From Metallyticus violacea (taxonomy: Eukaryota; Arthropoda; Insecta; Mantodea; Metallyticidae), in assembly GCA_030762175.1 (NCBI GenBank), contig CM060833.1, positions 2,048,501 through 2,112,500 of the forward strand: a stretch of 64,000 nt of DNA, in the 5' to 3' direction. Both the position numbers and the translations under genes were made by a program. Within the stretch, counting starts at the first letter, position 1; every line of letters starts with the position of its first letter. The notes below the pieces were generated by a model. It was given only the letters and a program-made list of their open reading frames with translations, had not been told where the DNA came from and ran no database searches. Positions 45,480 through 56,800 of the stretch are shown in pieces.

Positions 45480-45766
45480 GATTATTCAACTGTACTAACT
45501 GTATATTTGTTTTTAAATACTAACAGTATAGTTATCGTGTTTTTCTTTTGTTTACACATATACATTTATTCTTAAATACACAATGTAACTGGAAACTTTC
45601 TGTTATTTCTTTCGTTTTAGTGAATGTAAAGATATCAAGGGCGCAGTTCATAAACATGGCTACATTTAAAATGTTTAAAAATAACCACACAGTTTAACTT
45701 TGTCTATCAGTAGTGATATATTTCATTTAATAAATAGTATACCATTAATTTTTGTGGTTTAATATC

Positions 45767-45798
<32 letters not shown>

Positions 45799-46125
45799 TA
45801 ATAATGTGATTTCTCTTTTGTAATACTAATAGATAGCAAACATTCTCATTTTGCTGTTCTTAATTTTGAAAAGCAGAGTCAATTCCCTATATACATTTAT
45901 TTATTTTCAAATAATTTTGATGGGGAAGAACAGACATATATATTTAAGTAGTTCTGTTCGTCTTTTATTAGCTAGCTTGGCAGTTTGTCCCACACATTAA
46001 TGACATAATTTATTTCATTAATTAATAAGACCAAAATTTGTATTTTATGTTTCTTTTTAAAGTTATTCTACTTGCTTAGGAATTCGCTTTGTTTACGAAA
46101 TTAAAGAGTGACGAACTGTTTTCTA
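45480..46125 (+). repeat. Tandem-repeat family copy D (unique tail only)
   Basis: It matches copy C from about 39355 onward: GTTTTTAAATA-TAACAGT, CTTAAATACACAATGTAACT, GTGAATGTAAAGATATCAAG, the AAT tract at 45767-45805, TTGCTTAGGAATTCGCTTTG and TTTACG. No ~145-bp units precede it, so it is 5'-truncated. Confidence 0.82.
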
Positions 46126-46204
46126 CATTCCTTGGAGCACAAATCTGGAAAGTATGTTTATATAGAAATAGTTATTTCACAGCAGTCTGTGTAAGTATTG
46201 CTTG

Positions 46205-46290
46205 GAATCAGATTTGACAAATTCGAGTCATGACCGTGATCTTCAGCTTACCGTGCTGATGCTCTAACCAGCACGGAGCCATGAACATCT
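46205..46290 (-). repeat. tRNA-Phe-like segment (SINE head or tRNA pseudogene)
   Basis: The - strand contains GGTTAGAGCATCAGCACGG, an A-box-type D arm, then AAGCTGAAGATCACGG with a GAA anticodon placement as in tRNA-Phe, then GACTCGAATTT as a weak B box. Acceptor pairing is poor, so a functional tRNA is unlikely. Confidence 0.3.
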
Positions 46291-47900
46291 TTCATCTTAC
46301 TGTATATGTTCGAAGAGCTCCCTAAGCTTCTGTGCACTATGAGAGGTAACTTTGCTACAAGAACACACAAATAATAGAATCTAACTGTCCACTTTGATCA
46401 GGTTCATTGAAAGAGCCGGTGATTAGCGAGATCTTAAATCCACGCGACTTCCGTTCAGCGTCAAACCCGGGAGGGGGGGGGGAGTTGAATGTATTTTAAT
46501 AAGTTACTTATAACGCAAAGTTTGGCCCTCCTGGAGACGATATCAGCGTTAACATTTTTGTTTAAGCAAACCCTTGCTGCCTAAAGATACTCAAGTGTGG
46601 ACTGTTAGAGAGCAAGCAACAATTTCTTCCATAAGGGTCATCTCGCAAATGTCTTAAAGTTAACGTTTCATTGCTAAGCTCTGCCGCCAAGATCTCTAGT
46701 ATTGAATTTCAAGTCCCATTCGCGGGAAGCACAGCAGCTGCGGCCCGCAGAGGTCCAACAGACACGTCATAGCCTACTTCCCATCCGACATAACTTGGGT
46801 CAGAGTTTTTAAAGACTTCAATAAATACGAGCGCTCTTCAATAAAAAATTATCACATCTTTACAACTCACTTTTACTCATACTAATAATTATCCTGATAT
46901 TTCTTAAAGTAGTCCCCGTTTCTGCCAAAGATGTGCAGGACATTAATTTTTGACATGTCCATCAGAATCCTCTCCGCAGCCTTCACACTGCTTCTGAAGT
47001 TTTTTTTTTTTAATCCCAATTTGGCATAAGGGAAAGGTCGCACGACTGTATTTGGAATACAAGGAAAGCGGAGACAACTTCACGTTGCTTCTTGTGACAC
47101 AGTCAGCAAAAACATTTGCGATGTGCAAACATTCTTTATCGTGGAACATGGAAGTATGATGGGCTTGCAGAGTTTTCAGGACATCTCTGTAATATTGTTC
47201 ACTTACAGTAAATCATTCCTTGATTATCAACACATGAGATGCGCATAACTTTCCGAGTAGAAGCAACGTTGATGATGATGATGCTGATGATGATGATGAT
47301 AATGATGATGGTGGTGGAGATTTGCACACAGACTTGCTGTTTGCTCTCAGGATCGGAATGATGCAGCCAAGTATCATCAGCAGTGATTGAAAGAAACTCC
47401 ACATTTTCAACTGCACAGAAAGTAATTTTGTGCGGGAATCAACACCTTGAACAAACACGTGTCAGTGGCACTCAGTGAAATTTTCAGAATTCTGAAAGTG
47501 TTCTTGATGTTATTCGACGATCCTCTCTCACAATGACAGCAGCGATGTTAATGTTTTCTTCTGATAGAGCACAAACTGCAGCGTCGGGTCCACCTTCCTC
47601 TGAAGTCGATTAAACATTTAAACCTCTTTGAGCTGTGCTAAGGGGAAGAACAAAGTCTCCATAGGCCTCAGCTGAAGATTTGAGAACTTCAGAGCAACAT
47701 ATCGTTCATCATATGCCATCTCCAGTTCAGTGGCAACAATGACATTAATTATGTACCTTTGGCATTAAGTTAACAAAAGTATGTAAAGTTAATTTTTAAC
47801 GGGAAAATTATGCTGTATAAATGTAATGTTCATTGTGGTCATATACAACATTAAATATTCAACAAAAGTTATTTTACGTTATGGACCGGCAGAGCGTCGC
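46291..47900. other. Non-coding DNA with a (GAT)n tract
   Basis: A degenerate GAT/GGT repeat lies at 47266-47316. G-run at 46471-46480. No gene or transposon recognised. Confidence 0.5.
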
Positions 47901-47904
47901 ATAG

Positions 47905-49275
47905 GGCGGGGGTCCGCAACCTATGGTATGCCTACCATTGATGGTACATGGTATGTAAAAACTATAGTAAATGAGATAAATGAACATTTGTTTTATAAAC
48001 AACAAATATTTACAGTTTTACTACGGAAACAATGGATTTTACATTATCATAAAAAGTCTGTAATATAGAAAAATAACATTAAATTACAATTTTAATCCTG
48101 ACAATGACAGAGCGTAAATCAACTTGTATTTGATCATACAACAAGGGGATATATTTTATTGTTTGTTTAGCTGCGAATCGCATTTACAAATAAGAAAGCA
48201 GTGGAGTTACATTATTCTTGTTGAAAGCGAGGATTTATTAGTTAAATCGTCAAATTGTTATGTAGTTTGTGTCAGATTCAGAAGAAGTAAACCAAAACGT
48301 CAATAAATGGTTAATTAATGGTTTTCAAGAAACAATAAAAAGTCCCGCCCGCACACAAGTAATGCATTAGTACAATATAAAGTATTTACCATATGGTTTC
48401 ACATATATTGCAGATGAAGAGAGAAACCATCCCTAATTTGTCATGAAAATCATTCGATGGAATCCTCTCTTTTGAAACGTCATTTTGACATCAAACATGG
48501 TAGTTCGAAACACAAACCGTTGGAATATATTCAGAGAAAAAGATTAGATTTCTCAACAATAACTTCCTTTGCAGGATCCAATATGAAGGGTCTGGAGACA
48601 TTTTATGAAGTACTTTAAATGTAACTAAGACTGGAAAACCTCACACGATCCTAGACTCATTAATATTAGCAGCAGCGATAGATGTGGTTATAATAATGTT
48701 GGGGGACAAGGCAGCATGTGATCATTTACATTTGTGGATGTAGATTTTCTTCTTTAATTTATATAAAAAAACAGGTACAGAAATAAGTTGAACGTTGATT
48801 TCGATTTAACACTAAAATGAAGTCACTTAAAACCAAACATTTAATAACTGTGTTTAGCTAAACAAGCATGAAGTTCGCATTAAAACAAAATTTTGTGTTA
48901 GAAATTGTAAAGTTAATATCTTTTACTATTGTAAATCTGAGTATTGTAGTATCAGTATCAGGAATACATGTTTGTTGAAGTCCTCATTCATTTAATTTTA
49001 ACAAAATTAATTTTAAGGCATTTTACAAAACAATCCATTGGAAAGAAATAGATGGAACAGATTTTCTCCAATAAATATATAATTCTAAATACTGCATACA
49101 AGAAATAACTAAAAAAAAAAATATATTAGTCATGTAGAGAAATTGTTATTTTGAGTTTTGTACCAGAAAATAGCGCATTTTCCTACTAAAATTTGCTTAC
49201 TGGTACACCTAATATCCTGCTTTGAATGTAATGCTACGTCACTGGAAAAGGTTGAGAGCCCCTGAACTAGGGGAT
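47905..49275 (+). mobile_element. hAT-like (ZBED-type) transposon relic
   Basis: The ends are inverted: GGGGGTCCGCAACCTATGGT at 47909 against the complement of GGTTGAGAGCCCCTG at 49250-49264, both of the hAT CAGGGGTNCNCAACC type. Flanks GCATAGGG and AACTAGGG could be a decayed 8-bp duplication. The interior encodes the N-terminal transposase region after frame repair by eye: SSLLKRHFDIKHGSSKHKPL (BED-finger end), SFAGSNMKGLE, and KTGKPHTILDSLILAAAIDV-like sequence. The catalytic and dimerisation regions are missing, so it is internally deleted and dead. Confidence 0.72.
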
Positions 49276-49404
49276 CCAGTCTTCAAGACCATATACTACA
49301 TGCGCAGGCAGCAGCTTGTAGCTAATTTGGGGAAAACTTTGTCAGCGAGGTGTCTGTGTGTTAATTGTTCTTCCTTGGTTATATAAATATAGTTTTTTTT
49401 TTTA

Positions 49405-49560
49405 CAGAGAAGTGAGGAAATATCCCCGTAATCGTGTTCCAGGTATAGAAACTGCTCGCCAACTTGTTGAAAAGTTACGAGAGACAGGTTCTCTCAGTGA
49501 CAAGAAGACGGTCTAACGGAGAAAAGTTAGAGGAAATGCAAGAGTTTCCTACTCTGAGGG
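49405..49560 (+). pseudogene. DUF4817-type HTH fragment
   Basis: The frame reads EVRKYPRNRVPGIETARQLV then EKLRETGSLSDKKTV before a stop. The order R-x-YP-x-RxxP-x(4,5)-R-L-x-x-(K/L)-x-ETGS is that of the N-terminal HTH in this insect transposase family. Only about 40 residues remain. Confidence 0.6.
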
Positions 49561-49717
49561 TTATTATTTATTAATTAGAAAATCATTTTATAAATTTAGT
49601 AAAAAAATAAATAATAACTTTTCGAGCAGTCACTGTATCCGCTTGCAGCTTTTGCACTTCTGTAAACGGTCGAGTTGTGCGCTGTATTAACAAGCTGCTT
49701 GATGCCGGAGTAGTGTG

Positions 49718-50970
49718 TGCCCCTTATCCCACTAGTTACATTGCAGTTAGCTACAATACCGATCTTTAAGGGGTATGGTAGGCAATCCTGCAACACGCGG
49801 CTTCATTGCCGACTTGGATAGCTGCATTACCGATATTTTGAAGGCTGCTTCCTTACCGATCTTCGGTGGTATGCATATCCCCATAACAAAGATTATCTGT
49901 AGAAGGGACATTGATTATTTATTATACAAAAACCCTTTTTTGCCAGAAATACCACACCCTGGGGAGTTAAAACATTGAAAATGCATTAGCAGGTAAATAA
50001 TGCCTGGCCCAAGGGATAAAATTAAAATCCATTAACAGGTAAAAAATACCATGCGAGGGTGAAGGTCCATTAGGGTGAAAAGCTTTTAGTCTTGTTCAGA
50101 CAGGCACGACCCCTTGTGGCTCCGAGGCAGGTGGAATCCTTACGATTTCCAACGCAGTTTTCACCACGCTCAGTAGGTCACTGGAACCAGAGCTAGAATT
50201 AAGCCGTTTAGGATACGTGATAAATGCTATTTTATATTTTTTCTTAAAATATTGGAAACAATCAAACATTTCAATATAAGAGTAATATGTACACATCGGT
50301 GACCTAGAAATGATATTTTTCCATCGTAGTTTTTTTGCATCATAACAGCTAATTTTGCACAATAACAACATTTTTGTACTGTAACGTGATTTTTTGCATC
50401 GTAACATTTTCTTTGCATCATAACATTTAAGCGTTATAAATTTTTCGCATAATAACAACATTTTTGCATTTGTTTTAGTATATGATTAAAAGCACTATAT
50501 GCCTCACATACATCATTCAATAAAAACAATGCTTGCCCACGAAAGTATGATTACCTAAATGAATTTCAATTAATATTTGGTCAAATCAATAAACAAATCC
50601 TCTCCCCTCCGTATCTTTGATGGTCAGTAAGGAAGCAAATTTCCGCCATTAAATTATATTAAATCGTTTTTTATAAATCCCTGAAGGTCAGTAAGAAAGG
50701 AAATTCCCATCCACTTCCCACCAAATCTCTTTGCAGGTCGGCAAGGAAAATTTTCTCGCCATTTTGCATAATAAATAAAAAAGGTTCCTTCTCCGGATGG
50801 TCTATGCTGCAGGGAATTGCATACCACCGAAGGTCGGTAAGGATGCAACCTACAACATGTCGGTAATGCTGCTACCCCAGTCGGTCATAGATCTGCGTGT
50901 TGCGGGACTTACCCGTCAAAAGTCGGTAATGCAGCTATCTGCAATAAAACTAACCGGATAAGGGCAATAC
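49718..50970. mobile_element. DNA element with ~170-bp repeat-rich inverted ends
   Basis: The left arm (49718 to about 49890) and right arm (about 50800-50970) are inverted copies at roughly 80% identity by eye. They start GCCCTTATCC, continue ATTGCAG-TAGCT-CA-TACCGA, GCAACACGC, TAGC-GCATTACCGA, and end CTTCGGTGGTATGCA. The motif GGTCGGTAAGG (or its complement) recurs within and just inside the arms at seven or more sites between 50610 and 50935. The interior includes a short minisatellite but no transposase. No target duplication was resolved and the superfamily is unknown. Confidence 0.75.
50328..50470. repeat. Degenerate ~20-bp minisatellite
   Basis: About seven imperfect units of the form TTTTTTGCATCRTAACAWYA lie in tandem, inside the inverted-end element. 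The - strand frame through it (MQRKCYDAKNHV and similar) is repeat translation. Confidence 0.75.
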
Positions 50971-51260
50971 AATACTTATCACATCTCTATAGATAAATAT
51001 GAAAGATATCTAGAAGTAGTTTAAAACATAACAAAAAGACCCATAGTTGCAATTAAGAATAAGCAGAAGAATTATGTCAGTTAGGATGTTTTATTTCTAA
51101 CATTAATATATGAAGATCAAATTATATTCCAACCGTAGAAGCAGCTGCTTAAATATCGATGTAACGTGGTATCTATTTACTTTTATAAACTTTAATAGCC
51201 TCTTTACCTTTATTATTGAAGTATCGCCGATACGACGAAATACATACTAAGAGAATATGT

Positions 51261-51286
51261 AAAAAAAAAAAAAAAAAAAAAAAAAA
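51261..51286. repeat. Poly(A) tract
   Basis: A run of 26 A just before the left end of the mariner-like element. No LINE or SINE body precedes it. Confidence 0.9.
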
Positions 51287-51304
51287 TAGCAATTTCTAAG
51301 AAAA

Positions 51305-52690
51305 TACACGTGGGATGTCATAAGTGATAGCAACAAATTTTTTTCGTCGCGAACAAGGAAGAATCTAAAACATATGACTCAATGTTCTTTCGAATGAAGC
51401 CACCAGATGGTGTATATGTGCAGAGCTGCATGTCTCAGCACGCCTCGAATTTCAGTTGAAAAGCGAAAATGGTCACAAATGGATGTCACAAAGAGAGAAC
51501 AACATGAGTACGTGAAAAAAGAATTTCTCCGCGACAAGAATGACACACAGACCTACGCGAAGGAGTGACGAGGTGGACAAGGTCCTTTAAATGGAAACGA
51601 ATGTCTACTGCCGAACTGCCATGCACTGGGCATCCGTGTCCGTGGACAAGAATGTACCAGTGATGGTGGTGGAACGGTGCTTACGGGCACTTGTGAAATT
51701 AGAACAGGTAACAAGAATCCCGGCAATAAGAGTGCACCGCATTTTACTGGAGTTCCTGAATATTCGGAAAATGTGTGCCACACCAACAAACATGACGCAT
51801 CAATCTGGCGAGATTTTAGAAAGGAGGGGATGCCATCTGATGATTTGTGGGAAAGGGCACATAAACCGAACTCAAGGGACATTCCAGTGAATGGCGTCAT
51901 CCTGGGTCGCCACACAAAACATAAGTTAGGTCAAACTCCTTCACTAATAAAAGCCATGGTCTTTCTGTTGTAGGCAGTTAAGGTATGCATGTGTTATCCA
52001 GTGCTTGAGGGGACCACTGTGAATGCCCAATATTACAGATCATTTTAATGTCACAATGGTGCCTTGCGATGCGCACCAAAGGCCAGAATTTTTTTAGAAA
52101 ACGTCATTATTCTCCTCGATAGCGTCCCAGCTCACATAGCCGACAGAGTCAAGTGTCTTTTACATCGGTGGAAATGGGAAGTTCTTCCACATCCACTGTA
52201 TTCGCCCGATCTCAGTCCCCGTAATGATTATCTCATTCGCATAGTGAAGCAGCTATTGCGTGGGAAACGTTTTGCTAACGAAGCTGACATTTTGACAGCA
52301 TTTCAACGCGAGGTGGCTCACGTTACCAACTCACAAGCAGCAGATAGTATTCAACGCCTTCCTCATCGCTGGCAAAGAACCATCGATGTACTTTGAGACT
52401 ACTTCAAAGCCTGCTAAACACTGCGGATTACATGGGAGACCCGTCCTGTGACGGTTTGCAGTCTGGTGTATATTGTTGTGTGTAACTTTTGCTCGTGCTG
52501 TAATAAACAAATGTTCCCGTTGTCTGTGTTTTGCTTCTTCTCTACGAGGGCCGCCTAACCTACCTTTCCGTTGGTGGCATTACTCGGCAGTAAATGCAAT
52601 ATACTTTCAATCGTACATCTTAGATTATCGTGTTGTCCCTTGTTCGTGAGAAAAATATAGTTGCCATGACTTATGACTTATGACTCATTA
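51305..52690 (+). mobile_element. Mariner-like element with ~110-bp ends and recognisable transposase
   Basis: The inverted ends share GTCATAAGT, GCAAC-A-TTTTT, CGAACAAGG and AATCTAA, with TA borders. On +, transposase segments appear in order: TRIPAIRVHRILLEFLNIRK (HTH end, 51718), KHKLGQTPSLIKAMVFLL (51920), ILLDSVPAHIADRVKCLLHR near 52110, where the expected HDN acid is Ser, VLPHPLYSPDLSPRNDYLIR (52180, third block) and RWQRTIDVL to the end near 52395. The expected acid of the first block was not located. Stops at 51972 and elsewhere. This resembles mariners whose proteins end in DYFEG-type tails. The long ends are unusual. Confidence 0.85.
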
Positions 52691-54045
52691 CATGAAAGTA
52701 CTATTATGATACTTAAATTTACTATCCATACAATTATACAATTTCCCATCCTAGAAAATATGTAAGTATTGGAGATGTGATTTAGTGCACTTATTTCCTA
52801 CAATAGACGAAAATCGCCGCTAAGAACTTTTTCCTTCGTATTCGTGAATAAGAGGTCACATGAAACAAGTTCTGGGTGTGATAATACCCGCACCTCAAAT
52901 GTCGAACGTGACAGTTCAAGCAGGCATTGGTGTGAAGCACCAGAAGATGGGCACTACACAATTTTGGGTTTTATAACCTCCATATGACATGCATTGGTAT
53001 GGAATTCTTTACATACAACTCAGCTGGAAAACCTGTGTCCAGATCATCGAAGTCGATTATTTAGAACCTTGCCGCTATTTTAATTTTAGAGTTCTGATTT
53101 CTAAGGACTTTCATTGGAGATTCATTTCCATGACCAAATAATTCACCGATCATGATTGGAGTATGGATTTTAAGATGAAAAATTATAGTTGGAAATGGAA
53201 AAGAAAAGTTCTGAAAATGTATACTAAAAGGTTAAAAATGAGAGCTGATAAAATGTCTTTAGTCAGGTTGAATGAGTTACATTAACACTGTTTATTCCAC
53301 AAAACAGAAAACAACATAAAGTAACTTATATTTAGGAAGTAACTGTGGCATTTACTGGATTTCATCCAATATGTTATACTGGATTACGCAGAACATTTGT
53401 TTGACATTGGTAGTGGCAGGGAGGTAGGGACATACCCCCCTCTCTCTCTAATGGCAGGGGGAGGAAAGCAGGTCAATGCTACACAGTTAGCATGTAAGCG
53501 GTGTAAGAACAAAGTGGTTAGTGGAGTAAAATAGATCTCATGTGACGCCATATCATTGCAGTTGTTAATGTACAATAGCTTAGTGTAATGTTGTGACGAA
53601 GTAATGCAAATAAAATTGTGAAGATATGATGGACAAGATCTGGTAAAGTATATATAAAATAAAAAAAATATTTAATGTACAGAGTAGAGTGAAAAAGTGA
53701 ACATATTAGTAAAATATGTGGATCTTTTAGTGCAACTGAAGCAGGTTACATTTGAAATTAGGCATAAATATGGAAAACATGATACACATAATAAAATGAA
53801 GGAGGCGATGAAAACCATTTATATTTCAAAAGAAAAACGTTATTGGTAATAATATGTCTATTATTTTGTAAGCTTTCATTCATGATATAGTTCAATGATT
53901 ATAGCTAATAAGAGGATAGTTCCTTTTTACAACGGTGACTATTCCCAACCACTCATAAAGATAGTGGATCATTATACTTTGTTTTCCGAGCGTGAGGCGG
54001 TCTTCGATTATTTTATAGTAATTTTTTTACGATTAAAATAATTCA
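52691..54045. other. Non-coding DNA without recognised features
   Basis: AT-rich. No exon or mobile-element end seen. Confidence 0.5.
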
Positions 54046-54049
54046 AGAA

Positions 54050-54585
54050 ATGAATAATATAAGTGTTGCAATGAATCAAATTCTTTGTTTAACAAAAGAC
54101 AACTTGGTTTTTAGAAAATATCTGAAAACTATAACTGTAGATACGTCCTTTTTTAAGCAATGCTACGAAAATATCAACACTGGTAACATCGTCTTAAATA
54201 GATTCTTTGATCTTTCTAAGTTTTTTGACTCTATTTCTCATCATATACCTTTACTGAAACTGAACTTTTAGGACTTTCAGGGTAAAAGTCTTGATTTTTA
54301 AGGTCTTATTTCGTAAATAGATACCAGACAACTTATTTCAAAGGACTTTTATCTAAATTTAAACTCGTAAATCGTGGAATTCCCCAGGATTCCATATCAG
54401 GGCTTTTATTTTTTTATCATTTATGTTAATGATCTTCCGTTATCTCTCTGTGAGTCAAATATGAACTTGTATTTGAAAGTAGAAGATTTATATATTATGT
54501 AAAAGCAAATGTTCTTTTGTGATAGTGTATGTCTTCTACAAACCTACGGAGTTCGTTGAAAAAAAATATTAATGTTCCTATTGAA
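54050..54585 (+). pseudogene. Jockey-like reverse transcriptase relic
   Basis: The first 73 codons include NIVLNRFFDLSKFFDSISHH, which matches the FDLSKAFDxVxH box (RT motif A, second Asp present). After frameshifts come GFYFFIIYVNDLPLSLCESN, equivalent to PLLFIIYVNDLP, and a degenerate YADD position read as YLKVEDL. GVPQGS is reduced to EFPRIPYQG. Inactive. It abuts an inverted copy of the ~145-bp family. Confidence 0.75.
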
Positions 54586-54715
54586 ATTTTAAATTTTGGG
54601 TTTCGGGTAAACCCCCACTCCTAATAATCTGCTTACACTGATTTTCAGAAAATGCTTTTCTGAATTTTATTTCACTGAGGAAAAAACCAAATTGCGGCCG
54701 CTAGAGCTTTAACAC
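54586..54715 (-). repeat. Tandem-repeat family copy E (single unit)
   Basis: On the - strand: TTAAAGCTCTAGCGGCCGCA, ATTTCAGAAAAGCATT-like, ACTCCTAATAATCTG in complement, and GGGTTTCGGGTAAACCCCC in complement. This equals one unit of the ~145-bp repeat, preceded by TG-rich DNA as in copies B and F. Confidence 0.8.
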
Positions 54716-54776
54716 ACACACACTCTCTTTCACACGCACACACACACACACATATATATGTGTGTGTGTGTGTAGG
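54716..54776. repeat. (CA)n-TATATA-(TG)n palindromic tract
   Basis: CA repeats meet TG repeats around ATATATAT, giving a self-complementary segment at about 54740-54773. Confidence 0.9.
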
Positions 54777-55233
54777 ATTCGAAGAACTTTTTCACAGATC
54801 TTTTCATAGGTACAATCGCATTCCTTCGACATTCGCTAATAAAATAATCAAAGGAACTAGTAGGGCTGTTCAATAAAGAATGGTCATAATTTAACTTCAC
54901 AATATTTTGTTAGGTTAGTGCGTAGCAGTTTCATTTTTGTCGATTCTGGTTCCCACTTGTGAGAGATGTGCAAGTTAAGACATGTTCAGTTCCGCCTATA
55001 TGTGACGAACAATATGTTGCGCTGAAATTCTATTTTCTCTGAACAAATCTTCAGCTGAGTCCTATGGAGAGTTTGGTCTTCCCTATAGTACAGCTTGAAG
55101 ATGTTTAAAATGTTTAAATATGTGAGGCAATCAATTTCAAAAAGATGAACCCGGAGCTACAGTTTGTGCTCTAAGGAAGAAAGCATTAACACCGCTGCTG
55201 TCATTGTAAGAAAGGATGGTCGAATAACATTAA

Positions 55234-55265
55234 TTGACTTATTTATTTATGGACGCTCTTTAACA
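55234..55265 (-). repeat. 32-bp SINE family 2 stub with 12-bp target duplication
   Basis: The insert is the last ~30 bp of SINE 2 inverted (TTTATGGACGCTCTTTAACA), flanked by perfect 12-bp repeats GAATAACATTAA at 55222-55233 and 55266-55277. The HTH reading frame of the host mariner resumes across the site. Confidence 0.85.
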
Positions 55266-55424
55266 GAATAACATTAAGAACACTTTCAGAAATTCTGAAA
55301 CTGTCATTGGGTACCACAAGCTGTAAAGTGAAAAATTGCACAAGAGACGGCGGGTTCCCAAACTGCCTACAGAATCCTTATTAACACTTCACCTACATCA
55401 GAAGACATGATTCACTCTGCTTTA

Positions 55425-55692
55425 GCACCGCCAAGGGTGACCGAGGTCGTTAAGGCACGGAATCGTGAGCGAGAGGTCTGGGGTTCGAATCCCGCCAGGA
55501 CAGTCTTCCCTGCCTGAGGTTTACCTCAGTCCTCATAACTGGCAAATGTCCGGGGAGGTACCCTAAACTTAGGCCAGGAACGTTTCCTTCCTTAAAAAAT
55601 CTTTAACCAGTTTATCATTTCATCGCATGTATCACCAGTGTTCACCGCCTGTGGTGCCTTAGTAGTAAAAATGGGCGTTAAACACTATTCAA
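55425..55692 (+). repeat. SINE family 1, diverged full-length copy
   Basis: CACCGCCAAGGGTGACCGAG head and B-box GGTTCGAATCCCGCC, the body with several small deletions, then GGGCGTTAAACACTATT. More diverged than the copies at 40897 or 62018. Confidence 0.9.
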
Positions 55693-55790
55693 AAAGTTCT
55701 CCTTTATTAGCATTTATTTTTATTTTTTTGGACAATTTTAATCTTGCCTGGATTTGGAATAATCTCTCACGTTATTTCACATAAAATAGC

Positions 55791-55852
55791 AAAAAAAAAA
55801 AAAAAAAAAAAAGAAAAAGAAAGAAAGAAAGAAAGAAAGAAAAAAGAAAGAA
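55791..55852. repeat. Poly(A)/(GAAA)n tract
   Basis: A22 followed by GAAA units. Confidence 0.95.
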
Positions 55853-56311
55853 ACCTTCAGTAACTATGGAATAATTTGTGCAATTGGTTTTCGCGTGTAG
55901 ATTACATTATAGGAAGATGTGAAAATTCTTTCAAAGGTAATCACTGCTGATAAAACTGGCTACATCATCCTGAGAGTAAATGTAAAGCTCTATGTGAAAA
56001 TTTGCATAATCACCAACAGTAAAAAAAAAGCAAAAGTGGTTGTTATGTTGGGAAAGTTATGATCATCTCATTTTTTTTTTTTTTTTTTTTTGTGATATTC
56101 AAGGAATGCTTTACCAGAATGTCATGCACATAAATGTTAACTGTGTAATGCGATCGGTGATGTTTTTCCCCATGGCGCGGTGTTTTTCTTATGAACGAGC
56201 ATCCCTCGTTTGCCGCTTCGGGGAAGGGGTAGCAAGCTGCTTTTGACCAGACTGTTGCAGTCATAGCCAACGGTTCCGGGGTGGGTGTTATGTTCATTTC
56301 TTAATTTGACA

Positions 56312-56312
56312 G

Positions 56313-56345
<33 letters not shown>
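56312..56345. repeat. (TA)n/(TATG)n microsatellite
   Basis: About 11 TA units followed by TATG units. Confidence 0.95.
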
Positions 56346-56346
<1 letters not shown>

Positions 56347-56349
56347 AAG

Positions 56350-56800
56350 TCAAGTTCGAAGATTGTTTCAAGCAAGATTCTGGGGTGTTGAAACTTTCGC
56401 AAATCGCAAAATAATTCATAATATTTGCAACGAATTTCAGGAAACTGGAAGTGTCCAGCCTAAGAAACAAACAAACCAAAACAAAAAAACAAAAAAAGCA
56501 GATTACATGAGCTTATTAATAGTTTAGAAAATTGCCTTAGAGCATCTCTTCGTCGTCTTGCAAAACAATTGAGAATTTCACACAAGTCTGTGTAAAAGGC
56601 TTATAGATTTTCCAGTGATTATTATCTCTGTAGTAAATTAAAAATAACGTGCATAAGACAACCAGCGCATCTTGCAATAACTCAAAGTAATATTCGTCAA
56701 GAAACTGTTCGGATTTCTCAAAATGAACTACAGCAATTGATAAACATTTTCCTAAAGAGATGCCAAAAATGAAGGCGGGCAGTTTCAACTCCTCAATTGA
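56350..56800 (+). pseudogene. DUF4817-type transposase fragment nested in the mariner
   Basis: The frame SLRRLAKQLRISHKSV near 56548 is the diagnostic second HTH of this family (SLRRLAxQxxIS-x-(S/G)). It follows NFRKLEVSSLRNKQ near 56440. Downstream, KLKITCIRQPAHLAITQSNI and RQETVRISQNELQQLINIFL match the linker before the catalytic core. The core itself is missing. Confidence 0.65.

Noticed and set aside
51553..51915. 120-codon - strand frame
   Set aside because: It is antisense to a recognisable + strand mariner transposase and has no family features of its own.
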